Assembly: GCF_029784135.1 (NCBI RefSeq)
Contig: NC_073746.1
Coordinates: forward strand, 186,811,983-186,875,982
Source: Toxorhynchites rutilus septentrionalis
Taxonomy: Eukaryota; Arthropoda; Insecta; Diptera; Culicidae
Direction of reading: 5' to 3'
DNA: 64,000 bases
Below, one piece after another: positions 46,000 through 55,769 of the stretch. The notes beneath the pieces are model-generated. The model worked only from the letters and a program-made list of their open reading frames with translations, made no database searches and was not told the DNA's origin. A program made the position numbers and the translations under genes. Each line of letters opens with the position of its first letter. The first letter of the stretch is position 1.

Positions 46000-46932
46000 T
46001 TATAGTCCTGATCGGCAACACAGACCAAACTGATGAAGTCTGCGTCTCGTTAGTCCTCCGCAATTGCAGAGCAACTTTTCCGAGGTTTCGCTTTCGGCAT
46101 AACAAAAGCGACAAATATCATCTTGCACCAAACCTATGTTTTGAGATGGTATTTACTCGGACAGTGCCCTGTTGTAAGTCCAGTGAATGTGCTGAAGTCT
46201 TTCTTATTAAGACTCAGCAATTGTTGAGTAATTTTAATACTCGGCGTGATAAAGTTTTTTGACTGGTTAAGTTGTACAGCCATCCAGCCGTCACTTCCCG
46301 GTCTTCCCATTTCTTCAGCTCACTCTTCAGCACACATTCAGAAATTCCACAGAATGGTTCTGAACCAGTGAAGGGTGAGCTTGAGCCGCGTCTTGCGAGT
46401 TCATCTGATTGTTCATTTTCCTCTATACCGCATTGGCCAGGAATCCAGTACAGTTGTACCGAACTTATCTGACATAGTTGCCGTAAAAGGCAAATACATC
46501 CCAAGACAATTTTTGAATAGCACTTGAAAGCATTGAGGGCTTTTAGTGCTGCTTGACTGCCTGAGAAGATGCAAATGTTAGCATGTCTATAATTTCTTTT
46601 AAGGCAGACATTTATACATTCTAATATTGCAGCTACTTGTGCCTGGAAAACTGTTGGCCAGTTCCCCATAGTTACAGAATTTTTTATTCTTGGACCATAC
46701 ACTCCAGCACCTGTTCTGTTACCCATTTTCGACCCATCGGTATAGAACAGTATTGAACCATTACGAACATTGGGACCACCTTCATCCCATACTGAACGAG
46801 AAAGTTCGATCACCCTGTATGGAATATCATAATTGGTCCTAGGTTCCATCCAATCACTGTTCATCTCTGAGGTTAAGAGATTCAAGATGCTCAAGTGACC
46901 AGTTTTGTCCCCGTCTAATATTTTCTTATATC
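46000..46932 (-). pseudogene. LOA-type RNase H domain and C-terminal finger
   Basis: Continuous frame from GDKTGHLSILNLLTSEM through ILFYTDGSKMGNRTGAGVYG (first catalytic Asp), VAAILECI (catalytic Glu), then ICIFSGSQAALKAL, where the family has SDSQ so the third catalytic residue is lost, then WIPGQCGIEENEQSDELARR with the last Asp kept but the usual His of PGHCGIEGNE changed to Gln. After a frameshift near 46210 the frame continues to DDICRFCYAESETSEKLLCN, a C-terminal CCHC-type finger with its His replaced, and stops at 46000. The domain would degrade element RNA after reverse transcription; it is inactive as read. Confidence 0.75.
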
Positions 46933-47517
46933 TTTTGACGTAGGACTACGTCTAACCGGAAGATATAGGGGGTGAAATGGAAAGCCAGGCACTGAACAAG
47001 TAGGAAAAAATGCAAGATTTGGAACGCTTATAACTCGAGCATTTCTCAATAGATCGCAAAGGTTTTTGCATCAATTGATAGGAAATATATCTACGCATCT
47101 ATCATAACGAATAACATTTCATTTTTCTTGAGATAAATAATTGAATAATTGTCAAATATCAAGCATTGTCAAAATGCACTATGTGCCCATTTTTGATTGG
47201 TCCATTTTGTGCTTCTCAAATCGTACCGACCAAAACGGGCAACCAGAGCAGCAGCGAAATAGAATGAAGCACGATTGGAAAGGAAAAAGAAAAAAATTAA
47301 CGAAACATTGGTCGCAGTCTCACACATGCGTAACTCTCGAGCCAGCCAGTCAGCTTAAAAATCCCCGCTCCGCTGCCGTAACGATCATTCTTTGTGTGGA
47401 CACCGACTGGACAACATCGTTGCTGGACGGGCTGGACGGCGAGGGATCGAGTGCCTTTCTCAAGGCAAGAGGGCGGAGGTGGTAGCGCTGGAGTAAAGTA
47501 GAGTAGAGTTTTCAAAG

Positions 47518-47533
47518 GGCCTTTCTCAAGGCT
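47518..47533 (+). promoter_or_regulatory. Histone-type stem-loop
   Basis: GGCCTTTCTCAAGGCT: six-pair stem with one G-U pair, loop TCTC, preceded by CAAAG. Same position and form as a histone mRNA 3' processing stem-loop. It lies about 115 bp before the H2A-like start at 47649, as if it ended a previous unit. Confidence 0.45.
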
Positions 47534-47648
47534 AGAGACGAATGAACTGCAAAAGTTTAAAGTCTCTATAATACAATACCTTCCTTCCGTAACGATCATT
47601 CCACATCGGTTCGCATCACAACACATCAACAAACCAACCCAAGCAGCC

Positions 47649-47880
47649 ATGTCTGGACATGGTAAAGGAGGAAAAGTGAAGGGAAAGGCAAAATCCCGCT
47701 CGAACCGTGTTGATCTGGAGTTCCCCGCAAGGATAGCTAGGCCGAGCGCGTTAGTACCAGTGCACCAATCCACCTATTCGGCGTTATATAGTTTCGGCCG
47801 CCGAAGTGATCGAGTTGGCTGGTAGAGCTGCTCGCGACGATAAGAAAAACCGCATTCAGAACAGAACACATCAAGACAAC
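47649..47880 (+). pseudogene. Histone H2A-like pseudogene, unit A
   Basis: From ATG 47649 the frame reads MSGHGKGGKVKGKAKSRSNR, the H2A N-terminal tail with Arg4 changed to His. It then diverges (an [13 protein letters not shown] block is degraded to DLEFPARI). The part corresponding to the LLRKGNYAERVG region is deleted. After a frame change, VIELAGRAARDDKKNRIQ matches the alpha-2/alpha-3 segment of H2A (family VLELAGNAARDNKKTRI). The 5' leader at about 47580-47648 resembles a histone leader. The C-terminal docking region is not recognisable. It cannot encode a histone fold as it stands. No intron, as expected for replication-dependent histone genes. Confidence 0.75.
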
Positions 47881-48078
47881 AACAGGCAGTTGCAGCGAGT
47901 GGCGAGTGGCAAACGCAATCGCAAAACGGCATCAGGTAGCAGAAGAAAAAAGTTTGTTCTTTATACAAACTGCTTTGGTGGCAAATCCAGAACAAGGCGG
48001 CATCGAGGGCGTTCGAAATGGTTTTTTTCAAAACCACGAGTACTAAGTTTTCTAAATTGGAACCATTCCATAAAACAA

Positions 48079-48094
48079 GGCGCTTTTCAGGGCC
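48079..48094 (+). promoter_or_regulatory. Histone-type 3' stem-loop of unit A
   Basis: GGCGCTTTTCAGGGCC: stem with one G-G mismatch, loop TTTC, preceded by AAAACAA. The TTTTCA loop context is that of insect histone mRNAs. Confidence 0.5.
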
Positions 48095-48535
48095 ATTAAA
48101 CCTTCCAAAAAAAGAGTTTATGAGATACAGTTCAATGCTTTCTAAAACATTATCCAAAATAATAATAAAACACAAATTGATTTTTTCATAATATGTTTGC
48201 CAGGATCTGATGAGTATGTGAATTTGGCAGTTGTTCTGAGCTTATTGATAGTTGGGGACTTTCCTGATTATTCAATTTTCACCAATTCTTAAATTGTTTC
48301 CAGATTGAAAGTACAGTAATTTACAATTAGTTCGACATTTAGCTAATTGGACAGACATGTAATGCGACTTATTTAGTTGGACATTTTTGTGAACATAGAG
48401 ATCCAAATTTGATCCCACATTGAAAGTCGACACTGTACCACTGTCATCGTAAATGTTCAATTACAGGTTAAAATCGCCTCCAATGCGACACTGAGTGGTG
48501 CTTCGGCACGTCGCATTGAATGTAATTTACTGTAA

Positions 48536-48705
48536 AATATGTCACAAGCTGGATGGGAAGAAATTTTCCAACTGTGAAAGCTGTGGCGATTGGCAAATGC
48601 AATCGCTAAACAGAAAGGTTTAGCCGAACAAGATGGGGATATCGAGTGATAACAAAACAATAAACTCTTTAGATTGAAGATAATTTTGTGATCCTGAAAA
48701 GGACC
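48536..48705. repeat. Histone-unit 3' fragment (unit B) and reverse stem-loop
   Basis: 48536-48680 ('gtcacaagctggatgggaag', then 'ttttccaactgtgaaagctg') is repeated at 49238-49360 with few changes. 48690-48705 read on the minus strand is GGTCCTTTTCAGGATC, a histone-type stem-loop with one wobble pair in the opposite orientation. Confidence 0.55.
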
Positions 48706-48863
48706 CTTTTTAGCCTGCATGTGAATCCAACGAGCGAACAAATCGTAATGAATGTATTTTTTTGCCATCGCTCCCTTTTAACGCTCATTCGTTCGTCTCG
48801 TTGGACTCGCCCCTCTGGCTGAGTCTGCCGATTTGTCTCTATCCTGTGAGTGTGTACCGCTAG

Positions 48864-48873
48864 AGTATAAAAC
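48864..48873 (+). promoter_or_regulatory. TATA-like box of H2A unit C
   Basis: AGTATAAAAC about 75 bp ahead of the H2A-like coding start. Similar GYRTATAA strings recur in GACGTAG copies 3 and 4 (30331, 32664) and at 33207. Confidence 0.4.
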
Positions 48874-48939
48874 ACGCGGACCCCAAAAAAATATCTTATT
48901 TTCTTTCAAACCGTAAACCCTTGTGGTTGTACGGCATCG

Positions 48940-49145
48940 GCATCGTGGACGTAACAAAGGAGGACAAGTTAAGGGAAAGGCAAAGTCTCACTCGAACCGT
49001 GCAGGTCTCCAGTTCCCTGTTGGTCGCATTGGCCGGAGCACCAGTATACCTACTAGCTATTATTGAGTTTCGGCCGTCGGAGTGCTCGAGTTGGCTTGCA
49101 AAGCTGCTCACGACAATCAGAAAACCCGCATCAAGAACAGAGCAA
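48940..49145 (+). pseudogene. Histone H2A-like pseudogene, unit C
   Basis: Starting after a lost ATG, the frame gives [20 protein letters not shown] and PVGRIGR, nearly the canonical H2A N-terminal third. It jumps directly to [12 protein letters not shown] by a deletion of roughly the LLRKGNYAERVGA segment. After a shift near 49075 it continues VLELACKAAHDNQKTRIKN. Sequence identity to the family is clearly higher than in unit A. Promoter-like TATA upstream and a perfect stem-loop downstream make this a whole but broken histone unit. Confidence 0.8.
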
Positions 49146-49371
49146 CTTTGGTTCGGCGCTCATCAAGGCAACAATTAGTTTCAGTGAGAAGCAAAGTGTT
49201 TCTCCGGGACGTCGCATTAAATGTAATTTACTGAACAACATGTCACAAGCTGGATGGGAAGAAATTTTCCAACTGTGAAAGCTGTGGCGAGTGGCAAACG
49301 CAATAGCTAAAGAGGAAGGTTTGACCGAACAAGATGGGAATATCGAGTGATAACAAAAACACAACACCAAA

Positions 49372-49387
49372 GGTTCTTTTCAGAACC
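49372..49387 (+). promoter_or_regulatory. Perfect histone-type 3' stem-loop of unit C
   Basis: GGTTCTTTTCAGAACC: six Watson-Crick pairs, loop TTTC, preceded by CCAAA and followed by ATCAAC. This fits the SLBP-binding consensus GGYYYT-loop-ARRRCC exactly. Perfect pairing in a broken gene unit suggests the hairpin was intact at the time of insertion. Confidence 0.65.
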
Positions 49388-49754
49388 ATCAACATATTCA
49401 TAAAGAGTAAACAGTAAACTAATCCATTTTTCAGGTAGATAGGTAGGTATTCACGTATTCAAAATAAAACAATATATTTAAAATATATATTTAACAAAAG
49501 CTGTCCCCTTTGTATAGTCCTACGTCACTCCGGTTATGTCCCCCATTACCCACCCGTCTTTTTTAGCTTTAGAGCGCTTTTATTAGCCTTCAGTTGAACA
49601 TGTTGACCCGAAGGTAACAGGTGAAGGATAGCCTCCAATGCCTTTGAGGGTGTGCTTCGCATTGCTCCTATTATAGCAACGAATGTCAGTCGTTGGAGTT
49701 TGTTTAGCTTTTTTGTAGCTAAAGTCTCTTTAGTCTTTGGCCACCATACTCATT

Positions 49755-50190
49755 TATTCACAAAACGTCAACAGCCTTTATACGAGTACCCTAATGATCG
49801 ATCCTTACTACTAATCTACAAATACTTCTTAAAACTAACTTATTTGTAAACTAATTATACGTGAGGACTACAGAGTACAGAGCTTTAAGGGACGAACGAG
49901 AAAGATTACAATCGAAACAGGAACTACATCGGTTAAACACCAGACACATACTAGAAACGGGTTCATCATAACCGTAATCAGCGCGTGATGATGGGAGGAA
50001 CAAAAAATTACTGGTACGCAAATAACGTCGGCTAATGTTCAAATTTATTAACCGAAGAAGTTCAGGACAATCAATGTTTGATGAAATCAAATCGAACGTA
50101 AAAAAGACCTTGGCAACATCTCTTCGAGAACGTAATAAGTCCAGCCCAATCCGTCTACAACGGTCCTCATAGCTGGGAAGATCGAGAGGA
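49755..50190 (-). pseudogene. Jockey/CR1-type ORF2 C-terminus nested in the LOA element
   Basis: The minus strand reads NDPLDLPSYEDRCRRIGLDL, then LRSRRDVAKVFFTFDLISSN, IDCPELLRLINLNIS, and the typical end YGYDEPVSSMCLVFNRCSSC then FDCNLSRSSLKAL. This parallels the ORF at 34545 (PWNDPTNLPRYEQRC...). It is 5'-truncated, as usual for target-primed insertion. The insert is flanked by TCATT at 49750-49754 and 50191-50195, a plausible target duplication, and the LOA frame resumes on both sides. Confidence 0.7.
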
Positions 50191-50195
50191 TCATT

Positions 50196-51055
50196 CTAGT
50201 GAGGCATAGGTTATCCTAGGCCGCACAATGGCAGTGTAGACCCAAGGCCCCATGTTCTGCCTATCATTTTAGAACATGCCCATAGGGCAATGTTGGCCTT
50301 ACTGATAATTGCATCTAAGTGTGCGATCCAGTTTTGTTTAACGTTTGTTGTTTTTGAGGGGTTTATGCTCAGACCATCTTTGATACACCGTGATGGTGCA
50401 AGGTTTAAGACCATCTGCATCCTACTCGATATCACATCGTCGAACTTTCCACGTATCATTATGACTAGATCGTCAGCAAAATCCACGATTTCGAAACCTT
50501 TTGCCTCCAAGCTTATCCGAAGGTCGTCGACCACTAGTGACCATAGGAGAGGTGATAGAACTCCTCCTTGTGGACAACCTTTTGTTGCAATCACAGATAT
50601 CGACGACCCCCCCGAAGTGATTTGTCTATTTGTGAGCATACATTTTATCCATTCGACTATGCAGTCATCGAAATGTCTTCTTCTCATAGCCTTTGCCATT
50701 GATACATAAGAAGCATTATCGAAAGCCCCTTTGATATCAAAAAACGCACATAATGCAGTTTCTTTTGACGAAAGATATTTTTCAATTTTCGTCACAATCG
50801 TGTGTAACGCTGTGACTGTGGATTTGCCTGATTGATTGGTATTTAGATAAAGGGCATTTGGACATGAACACCACAACTTTATGTGTTTATGTAGAGCTTT
50901 CTCCATAGTTTTCGACAGTATTGATAATAAACTTATCTGAATGATTTTGGGCCTGACTTTAAAGAGTCTCCATGTGGAAGGAATGTGCTCTAGTATCAGA
51001 GTTGCCTTAAAAATCACGTAGCAAATTTTTAATCGTTGGATTTTAATAAAACCTT
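50196..51055 (-). pseudogene. LOA-type reverse transcriptase segment
   Basis: The 269-codon open frame (51017-50211) covers fingers, palm and part of the thumb: LILEHIPSTWRLFKV, a degraded block, LSILSKTMEKALHKHI, CAFFDIKGAFDNASY (catalytic Asp), GCPQGGVLSPLLWSLVVDDL, and the active site FEIVDFADDLVIM with both Asp present, then INPSKTT and ANIALWACSKMIGRTWGL. A shift leads into WVYTAIVRPRITYASLE, where the Jockey insert begins. The PQGGVLSPLLW and ALWACxxxxGxxWGL strings fit LOA-type elements. Only one frameshift is seen, so this copy is younger than most here. Confidence 0.75.
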
Positions 51056-51059
51056 GTTA

Positions 51060-52870
51060 ATGTATTCCATTTCGACTAGACTGATTACAAGGTAAATTAC
51101 AATTCTCAGTTTGGGGTTTCCGAGAGATGATTTGCCTCCCGAAATTAAACATTATTTTTTATTTAAGCAGAAAATCTGAACCTTCGAAGAATGGCGATAT
51201 TTAGGATCTCAAATTAACATTTTTATTGGAAATAACTTCATGATGCAGACATACCATTGACTAGTTTTTTCATCGGTTCACTTTGAGATATATTAGTTTA
51301 TTAGTTAGTTTATTGTATGATGTCTATAGTTAATGGTTTTGAAAATCACATACCGCTGAATTCGAAAACGGTGACCACGAGGACCTATTTTTCATAACCA
51401 CATTTTCTCCATAAACTACCCCAAGTTCCCCTTATATGTACTGAAAAATTGGACGGGATACACTTGAAATAAAAAGACGAAAAATGAAGAGAGTTTTAGT
51501 AGACGATAACGAATGTGGGCATTACATTATTTCATTGTTGGATCTTAAAATAGACGAATGAAAAGATGTTTTCTAGGACGAAACGAACATATTGTCAGAC
51601 ACAATCTTTTATATCAATGTATTCATCAATACTTCCCTAGTACCATGTGTACCTAGTTCCTTTCTTTTATTAGGATTGCTCTCATGAATCAGCATAATCA
51701 TTCGAACAGATGTGCCACCAGGCATCAGGCATCCTTACCCATCCACGAAAAAATGTCTGAATCAGCTGGATTGTTCCTCTCTGGTGAAAATTCAAAATAA
51801 TTACGCACCATTACGTTGTTTATTACTGCTATTTTTCACAGAAACAACTTTGTGCGTCCATTTTACGTTGTTACTGACGCTATCTTCTATCCCAACCAGG
51901 GCTGTTTCCAGGCTGGAATATTCCCTATGTTTATGTTGCCATTTCCAAGTTGAACGAATACCTTCCTTGATCTTGAATTGATGCTTCCATGTTGCTTTTG
52001 TAACGAGTTTATTCTATTGAAATGATGCATCTCTGTCCAACAATCAGATGCTGACACATAACTCTCCACTCTGAGACCCCATCGGCATTCACCCCTGACA
52101 TGGTGGAACAGTTACGGACAATAAATCAACTAGACTAACAACATTTCATAATAATTCATGCTAATAATATATATTATCTAGCAATCTTTCTCGCACATCT
52201 CGGCGCTCGGGGATGGTGGTGAGCCTGGAAAATGATTAAGTACAAGGAACAACGACGATGGAGAGGCGGCAAGCGTGGAGTGTTTTTTCCTCCCCGTATT
52301 AACATGAAATATTTTCCAACCAACCCCTACTTGCGCGAGTGGGTGGTGCCTTTTTTCCCTCAAGAAAGAAGTGTTTTGAAACGCCAAAAATGCGGATATC
52401 AAATTACGAGAAATAAATCAGAACAAAACGCAAAATATTTCATCTCTGGATATTGTGTATAATTTATGATGTACCACTCACGCCACGCTGATGGCAGTGT
52501 TGGGATAATTAACTGTCCCACGTAAATCTATTGCCACGCTAACAACTTGTCGTATGTCGACAGCTGGAGGGAGTAAAGACCACATATGTCAACACTATCG
52601 AGACGTCCGACAGACAACGCCCATTCGACGAAATGTGTCAGCGGCGATGATTGATTGGTTGTAAATTGCAGACATCGGCGGACGTGGGATGGAAGTGGAA
52701 TGCTATATTATCCTAGATATGCTCAAATTTCGTGACGCGGGCACAATCTTAGTCGGTAGAAGTGATACCAACACTCAGTTCAGTTGGTCTCAGATGTATG
52801 CGCTTCATGTTGGAGAGTATCGTTTGTGTGTTCATAAGATCATTAGATAACTTTAAATTACGACATATTG
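51060..52870. other. 1.8 kb with no recognisable gene or element
   Basis: Read on both strands: no mobile-element motif, no splice-bounded coding stretch. GC-balanced patches near 52200-52380 and 52540-52700 have only short open frames. Confidence 0.35.

Positions 52871-52874
<4 letters not shown>

Positions 52875-52902
<28 letters not shown>
52875..52902. repeat. (TA) microsatellite hosting a mariner insertion
   Basis: TA repeated about 14 times; the mariner inverted repeat starts directly at its right edge, so the element used one of these TA sites. Confidence 0.85.
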
Positions 52903-52906
<4 letters not shown>

Positions 52907-54000
52907 GCTGTCAAAAAAGTCCTTCCGCGAGGTGTCGTTGTAAGCGCGTAGTTCTACTTGTATTCATTGTATCGAGTCATACTATAGCTTGTTGGAAAGG
53001 TATTTTAATATAATATAGTCCTTGACAGTGTTTTGTTTGGTTAAATCGTTCGTGAGTTATAGTGTCGCAAATATGGAACAAAATAAAGAGAAAATCCGAC
53101 ATATTTTACAGTACTACTATGACAAAGGCAAAAATGCATCTCAAGCTGCCAATAAAATTTGTGCAGTTTATGGACCCGATACAGTTTCCATTTCCACCGC
53201 ACAACGATGGTTTCAACGTTTTCGTTCTGGTGTAGAGGTCGTCGAAGATGCGCCACGCTCCGGAAGGCCTGTCGTCGAAAATTGCGACAAAATCGCTGAA
53301 TTAGCCGAGAAAGACCGGCATAGTAGCAACCGTAGCATCGGCCAAGAGCTGGGGATAAGTCATCAAACCGTTATTAACCATTTGAAGAAGCTTGGATTCA
53401 CAAAGAAGCTCGATGTATGGGTGCCACACACGTTGACGCAAAAAAGCATCTTTGACCGTATCGACGCATGTGAATCGCTGCTGAATCGCAACAAAATCGA
53501 CCCGTTTCTGAAGCGGATGGTGACTGGCGATGAAAAGTGGGTCACTTACGACAACGTGAAGCGCAAACGGTCGTGGTCGAAGCCCGCTGAAGCGGCTCAG
53601 ACGGTGGCCAAGCCCTCATTAACGGCCAGGAAGGTTTTTCTGTGTGTTTGGTGGGATTGTCAAGAAATAATCTATTATGAGCTGCTTCCCTATGGCCAAA
53701 CGCTCAATTCGGACCTGTACTGCCAACAACTGGACCGCTTGAAGGTAGCACTCATGAAGAAGAGGCCATCTTTGATAAACAGAGGCCGCATTGTCTTCCA
53801 TCAGGACAACGCCAGGCCAAACACTTCTTTGGTGACGCGCCAGAAGCTCCGGGAGCTCGGATGGGAGGTTCTTTTGCATCCGCCGTATAGTCCGGACCTT
53901 GAACCAAGAGACTACCACCTGTTTTTGTCCATGGCGAACGAGCTAGGTAGTCAGAAGTTAGCCACAAAAGAGGCCTGTGAAAATTGGCTATACAACTATA
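52903..54000 (+). mobile_element. mariner element, 3' end missing
   Basis: The left terminus TTAGGCTGTCAAAAAAGTCC adjoins the TA microsatellite. The 5' UTR and most of the transposase follow without interruption. After about 53995 the sequence leaves mariner and enters a run of 16 C. No matching right inverted repeat was found, so about 40 codons plus the 3' UTR and terminus are lost. Not mobile by itself. Confidence 0.85.
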
Positions 54001-54134
54001 CGTCACCTCCTACCCCCCCCCCCCCCCCTTCTGAACACGCTCAAAGGTCGTGCCGTGCTAACACACACACTTCCGACCGATTGAGGACGAGGGATGATGA
54101 CTCCTTTAGAGTCCGGAGGACGATTGCAAAGTAG
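53073..54134 (+). CDS. mariner transposase, C-terminally truncated, fused to flank
   Basis: The frame is open upstream to 53022, but the ATG at 53073 matches the usual mariner start. Residues about 1-110 hold two helix-turn-helix motifs (SISTAQRWFQRFRSG, then GISHQTVINHLKKLGF) joined by RSGRP. The linker motif WVPHTL is at 116-121. The catalytic triad is complete: Asp153 in TGDEKWVTYD, Asp245 in VFHQDNARP and Asp280 in YSPDLEPRD. There are 34 residues between the last two, the DD34D signature (the family usually has PSD in the last box). From about residue 307 the frame runs into non-mariner DNA (Pro-rich from the C tract) and ends at 54134. Normal length is about 345, so the C-terminus is replaced and activity is doubtful. 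Confidence 0.88.
   Translation: MEQNKEKIRHILQYYYDKGKNASQAANKICAVYGPDTVSISTAQRWFQRFRSGVEVVEDAPRSGRPVVENCDKIAELAEKDRHSSNRSIGQELGISHQTVINHLKKLGFTKKLDVWVPHTLTQKSIFDRIDACESLLNRNKIDPFLKRMVTGDEKWVTYDNVKRKRSWSKPAEAAQTVAKPSLTARKVFLCVWWDCQEIIYYELLPYGQTLNSDLYCQQLDRLKVALMKKRPSLINRGRIVFHQDNARPNTSLVTRQKLRELGWEVLLHPPYSPDLEPRDYHLFLSMANELGSQKLATKEACENWLYNYTSPPTPPPPPSEHAQRSCRANTHTSDRLRTRDDDSFRVRRTIAK
54013..54028. repeat. C16 homopolymer at the mariner breakpoint
   Basis: Uninterrupted run of C immediately 3' of the mariner truncation point. It marks the junction with unrelated, pyrimidine-rich DNA that continues to about 54850. Confidence 0.85.
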
Positions 54135-55170
54135 GGATACTGGTAGTAGAAGAGCACGGTTATATGTTCATTTTGTTATTTACAATGTTTCTTTTCTTTT
54201 TATTATTTTCACCTTCTCTTTCCTCTCCACCTGTCCCTATTTTCTCATTCCTATCCTTTCCTGTTCCTTTATCCTGTTTGTGACGTCACATATTTTCATG
54301 CATGTACTATACTTGCGGTAAGAGTTGTGTGGGCTTTTCTGTTTCTTTCTTCTTCCGTCGCTAGGTCAATGGTTCCCAAATTGGACGATGCGGCTGTCTC
54401 GTAAATGGGTTACGCAAAATTCACCTTTTGCAGACCTGTATCCGCGTTGGCTCGCAATGGCGGCTGCTGTCGGTGCACAGCCCAAAGAAGATGGCGGATT
54501 CTGCCCGTGCTATAGTGTCCAAATGATGCTGCTGAACAGCTTGCTAAGCTTTTTCTGTTTCTTCCTCTTTTCACCTCTCTCTTTTGTCTGACCTTTCTTT
54601 TCCTTTATAAACCTTTTCTTTTTACTTAACTGTTACCTTCCTATTATTCTACCACCGCTGTTCACCAATCTCTATACTTTTTTAATTTTTCAATTTAATT
54701 TGTTCCGGCGCGCACTTCTTACTTCCTTAATGGTTCGAAGTTTAAAATTTTCCGGCACTGCCTTTTTACCGAGCTTTCTGTTTTTTTTTTGTATGTTTGG
54801 GGAAACAATTATCTTTTTCTACTCAGTTGGCAACCCCCTTCGTTGATGGTAGGTACACTGGATAATGAATCGCGGTGGGCATTGTTACCCAGGACTCAAA
54901 CCGTTTGTGACTGATACAATATTATCCAGCAACCGGCGGCTAGGAATGAATTTATTTGAAAATTCATATATCTTTATATATTTTTGTTAGAATTTGGGTG
55001 GAGCTCAAACTGCGCTTGGAACCAACGGTTACAAAACTTCAGTGGATCTGACGTACCTGCCTATTTCGTAGCGCAAATTTTCATCATTTTCATTCAAATG
55101 ATGTGATGTGAATACGGTATTCCGAATTTAAAATACAGACATATTTCATCCATATTCACGGACTTGCAAA
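54030..55170. other. Pyrimidine-rich non-coding stretch
   Basis: Long T/C-rich runs (54170-54330, 54540-54700). One patch at 54370-54520 is GC-balanced and partly open, but without a recognised motif. Could be a retrotransposon 3' UTR; not supported further. Confidence 0.3.
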
Positions 55171-55195
55171 TGTATTAAATGTTTTACTTCGAATT

Positions 55196-55290
55196 GCAGA
55201 ACTCAACATTGATATGAACATTGAGTGTTTTTCTCAGGTGAGGCGAATATGGTACTTCAATGTATGCATTTTTGATTTCTGTGGATGGTT
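55196..55290. repeat. 95-nt repeat shared with 60617-60720
   Basis: 'cagaactcaacattgatatg' then 'aacattgagtgtttttctca' is matched at 60617 with about 85 percent agreement by eye. The second copy lies directly next to a Helitron 3' end, so this is probably Helitron-derived. Confidence 0.5.
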
Positions 55291-55769
55291 TTCTGCCATT
55301 GTCATTATTTCTTCGATGATATATTTGACATCAGGGTATGCTTGGAATCGTGTTGTTGGTGCAATCTTTAGGTAAACGACTTGTGCTTATTACATTCGCC
55401 ATGCAAGGCGTTGAATGTTTCAGATCCACGCATGAATCATGTTTGTGATAACAATTATCTAACAGTCACCCATATCCCAGAATCCGATTGGTTTGAAACT
55501 CGACTTCACGATTCGATCGAAACCATCTTTTGCATTCGTAAATCCGTTCCTCTCAAATTCAATTGTTCCATGTAAATGTGGAAACCTTGCCTTGTCGACA
55601 AACAAACATCAAAATGATTCATTAGTATTAGTGAAGCGATTTACTCTCTATCAGATTGGCAGATCCGTAAACAAATTCACATTGATTTTAACAATGATTA
55701 ATTGAAAATGATTACTCGATGTCGTTTGAATACATAGAAGACACAGTCCTGACCCTAACTTAACTTTTG

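Larger units (their letters stand above)
46933..49545. mobile_element. GACGTAG element carrying histone H2A-like units
   Basis: Left end TTTTGACGTAGGACTACGTC (46933-46953). Right end TAGTCCTACGTCACTCCGG (49515-49533). It interrupts the LOA thumb-to-RNase H region. The interior contains at least three degenerate histone units in tandem: a stem-loop at 47518-47533; an H2A-like reading from 47649 with a stem-loop at 48079-48094; a 3' fragment at 48536-48680 duplicated at 49238-49360; and an H2A-like reading at 48940-49140 with a TATA-like AGTATAAAAC at 48864 and a perfect stem-loop at 49372-49387. No transposase. The element therefore appears to have captured or co-duplicated histone gene pieces. 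Confidence 0.6.
46000..51055 (-). mobile_element. LOA-type non-LTR retrotransposon split into three segments
   Basis: Three minus-strand blocks lie in the right order for one element. Segment 1 (51055-50196): reverse transcriptase. Segment 2 (49749 to about 49545): thumb region, VWWPKTKE then LNKLQRLTFVAIIGAMRSTP and ALEAILHLLP. Segment 3 (about 46932-46000): GHLSIL block, RNase H and a C-terminal Cys finger. Segments 1 and 2 are separated by a Jockey-like insert flanked by TCATT on both sides. Segments 2 and 3 are separated by a 2.6-kb GACGTAG element. The RT followed by a downstream RNase H domain and the AIxGAMRSTP string are LOA-clade features. The 5' end is truncated near 51055. Confidence 0.75.

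Noticed and set aside
47297..47773. 158-codon minus-strand ORF
   Set aside because: Shadow of the GC-rich H2A-like unit on the plus strand.
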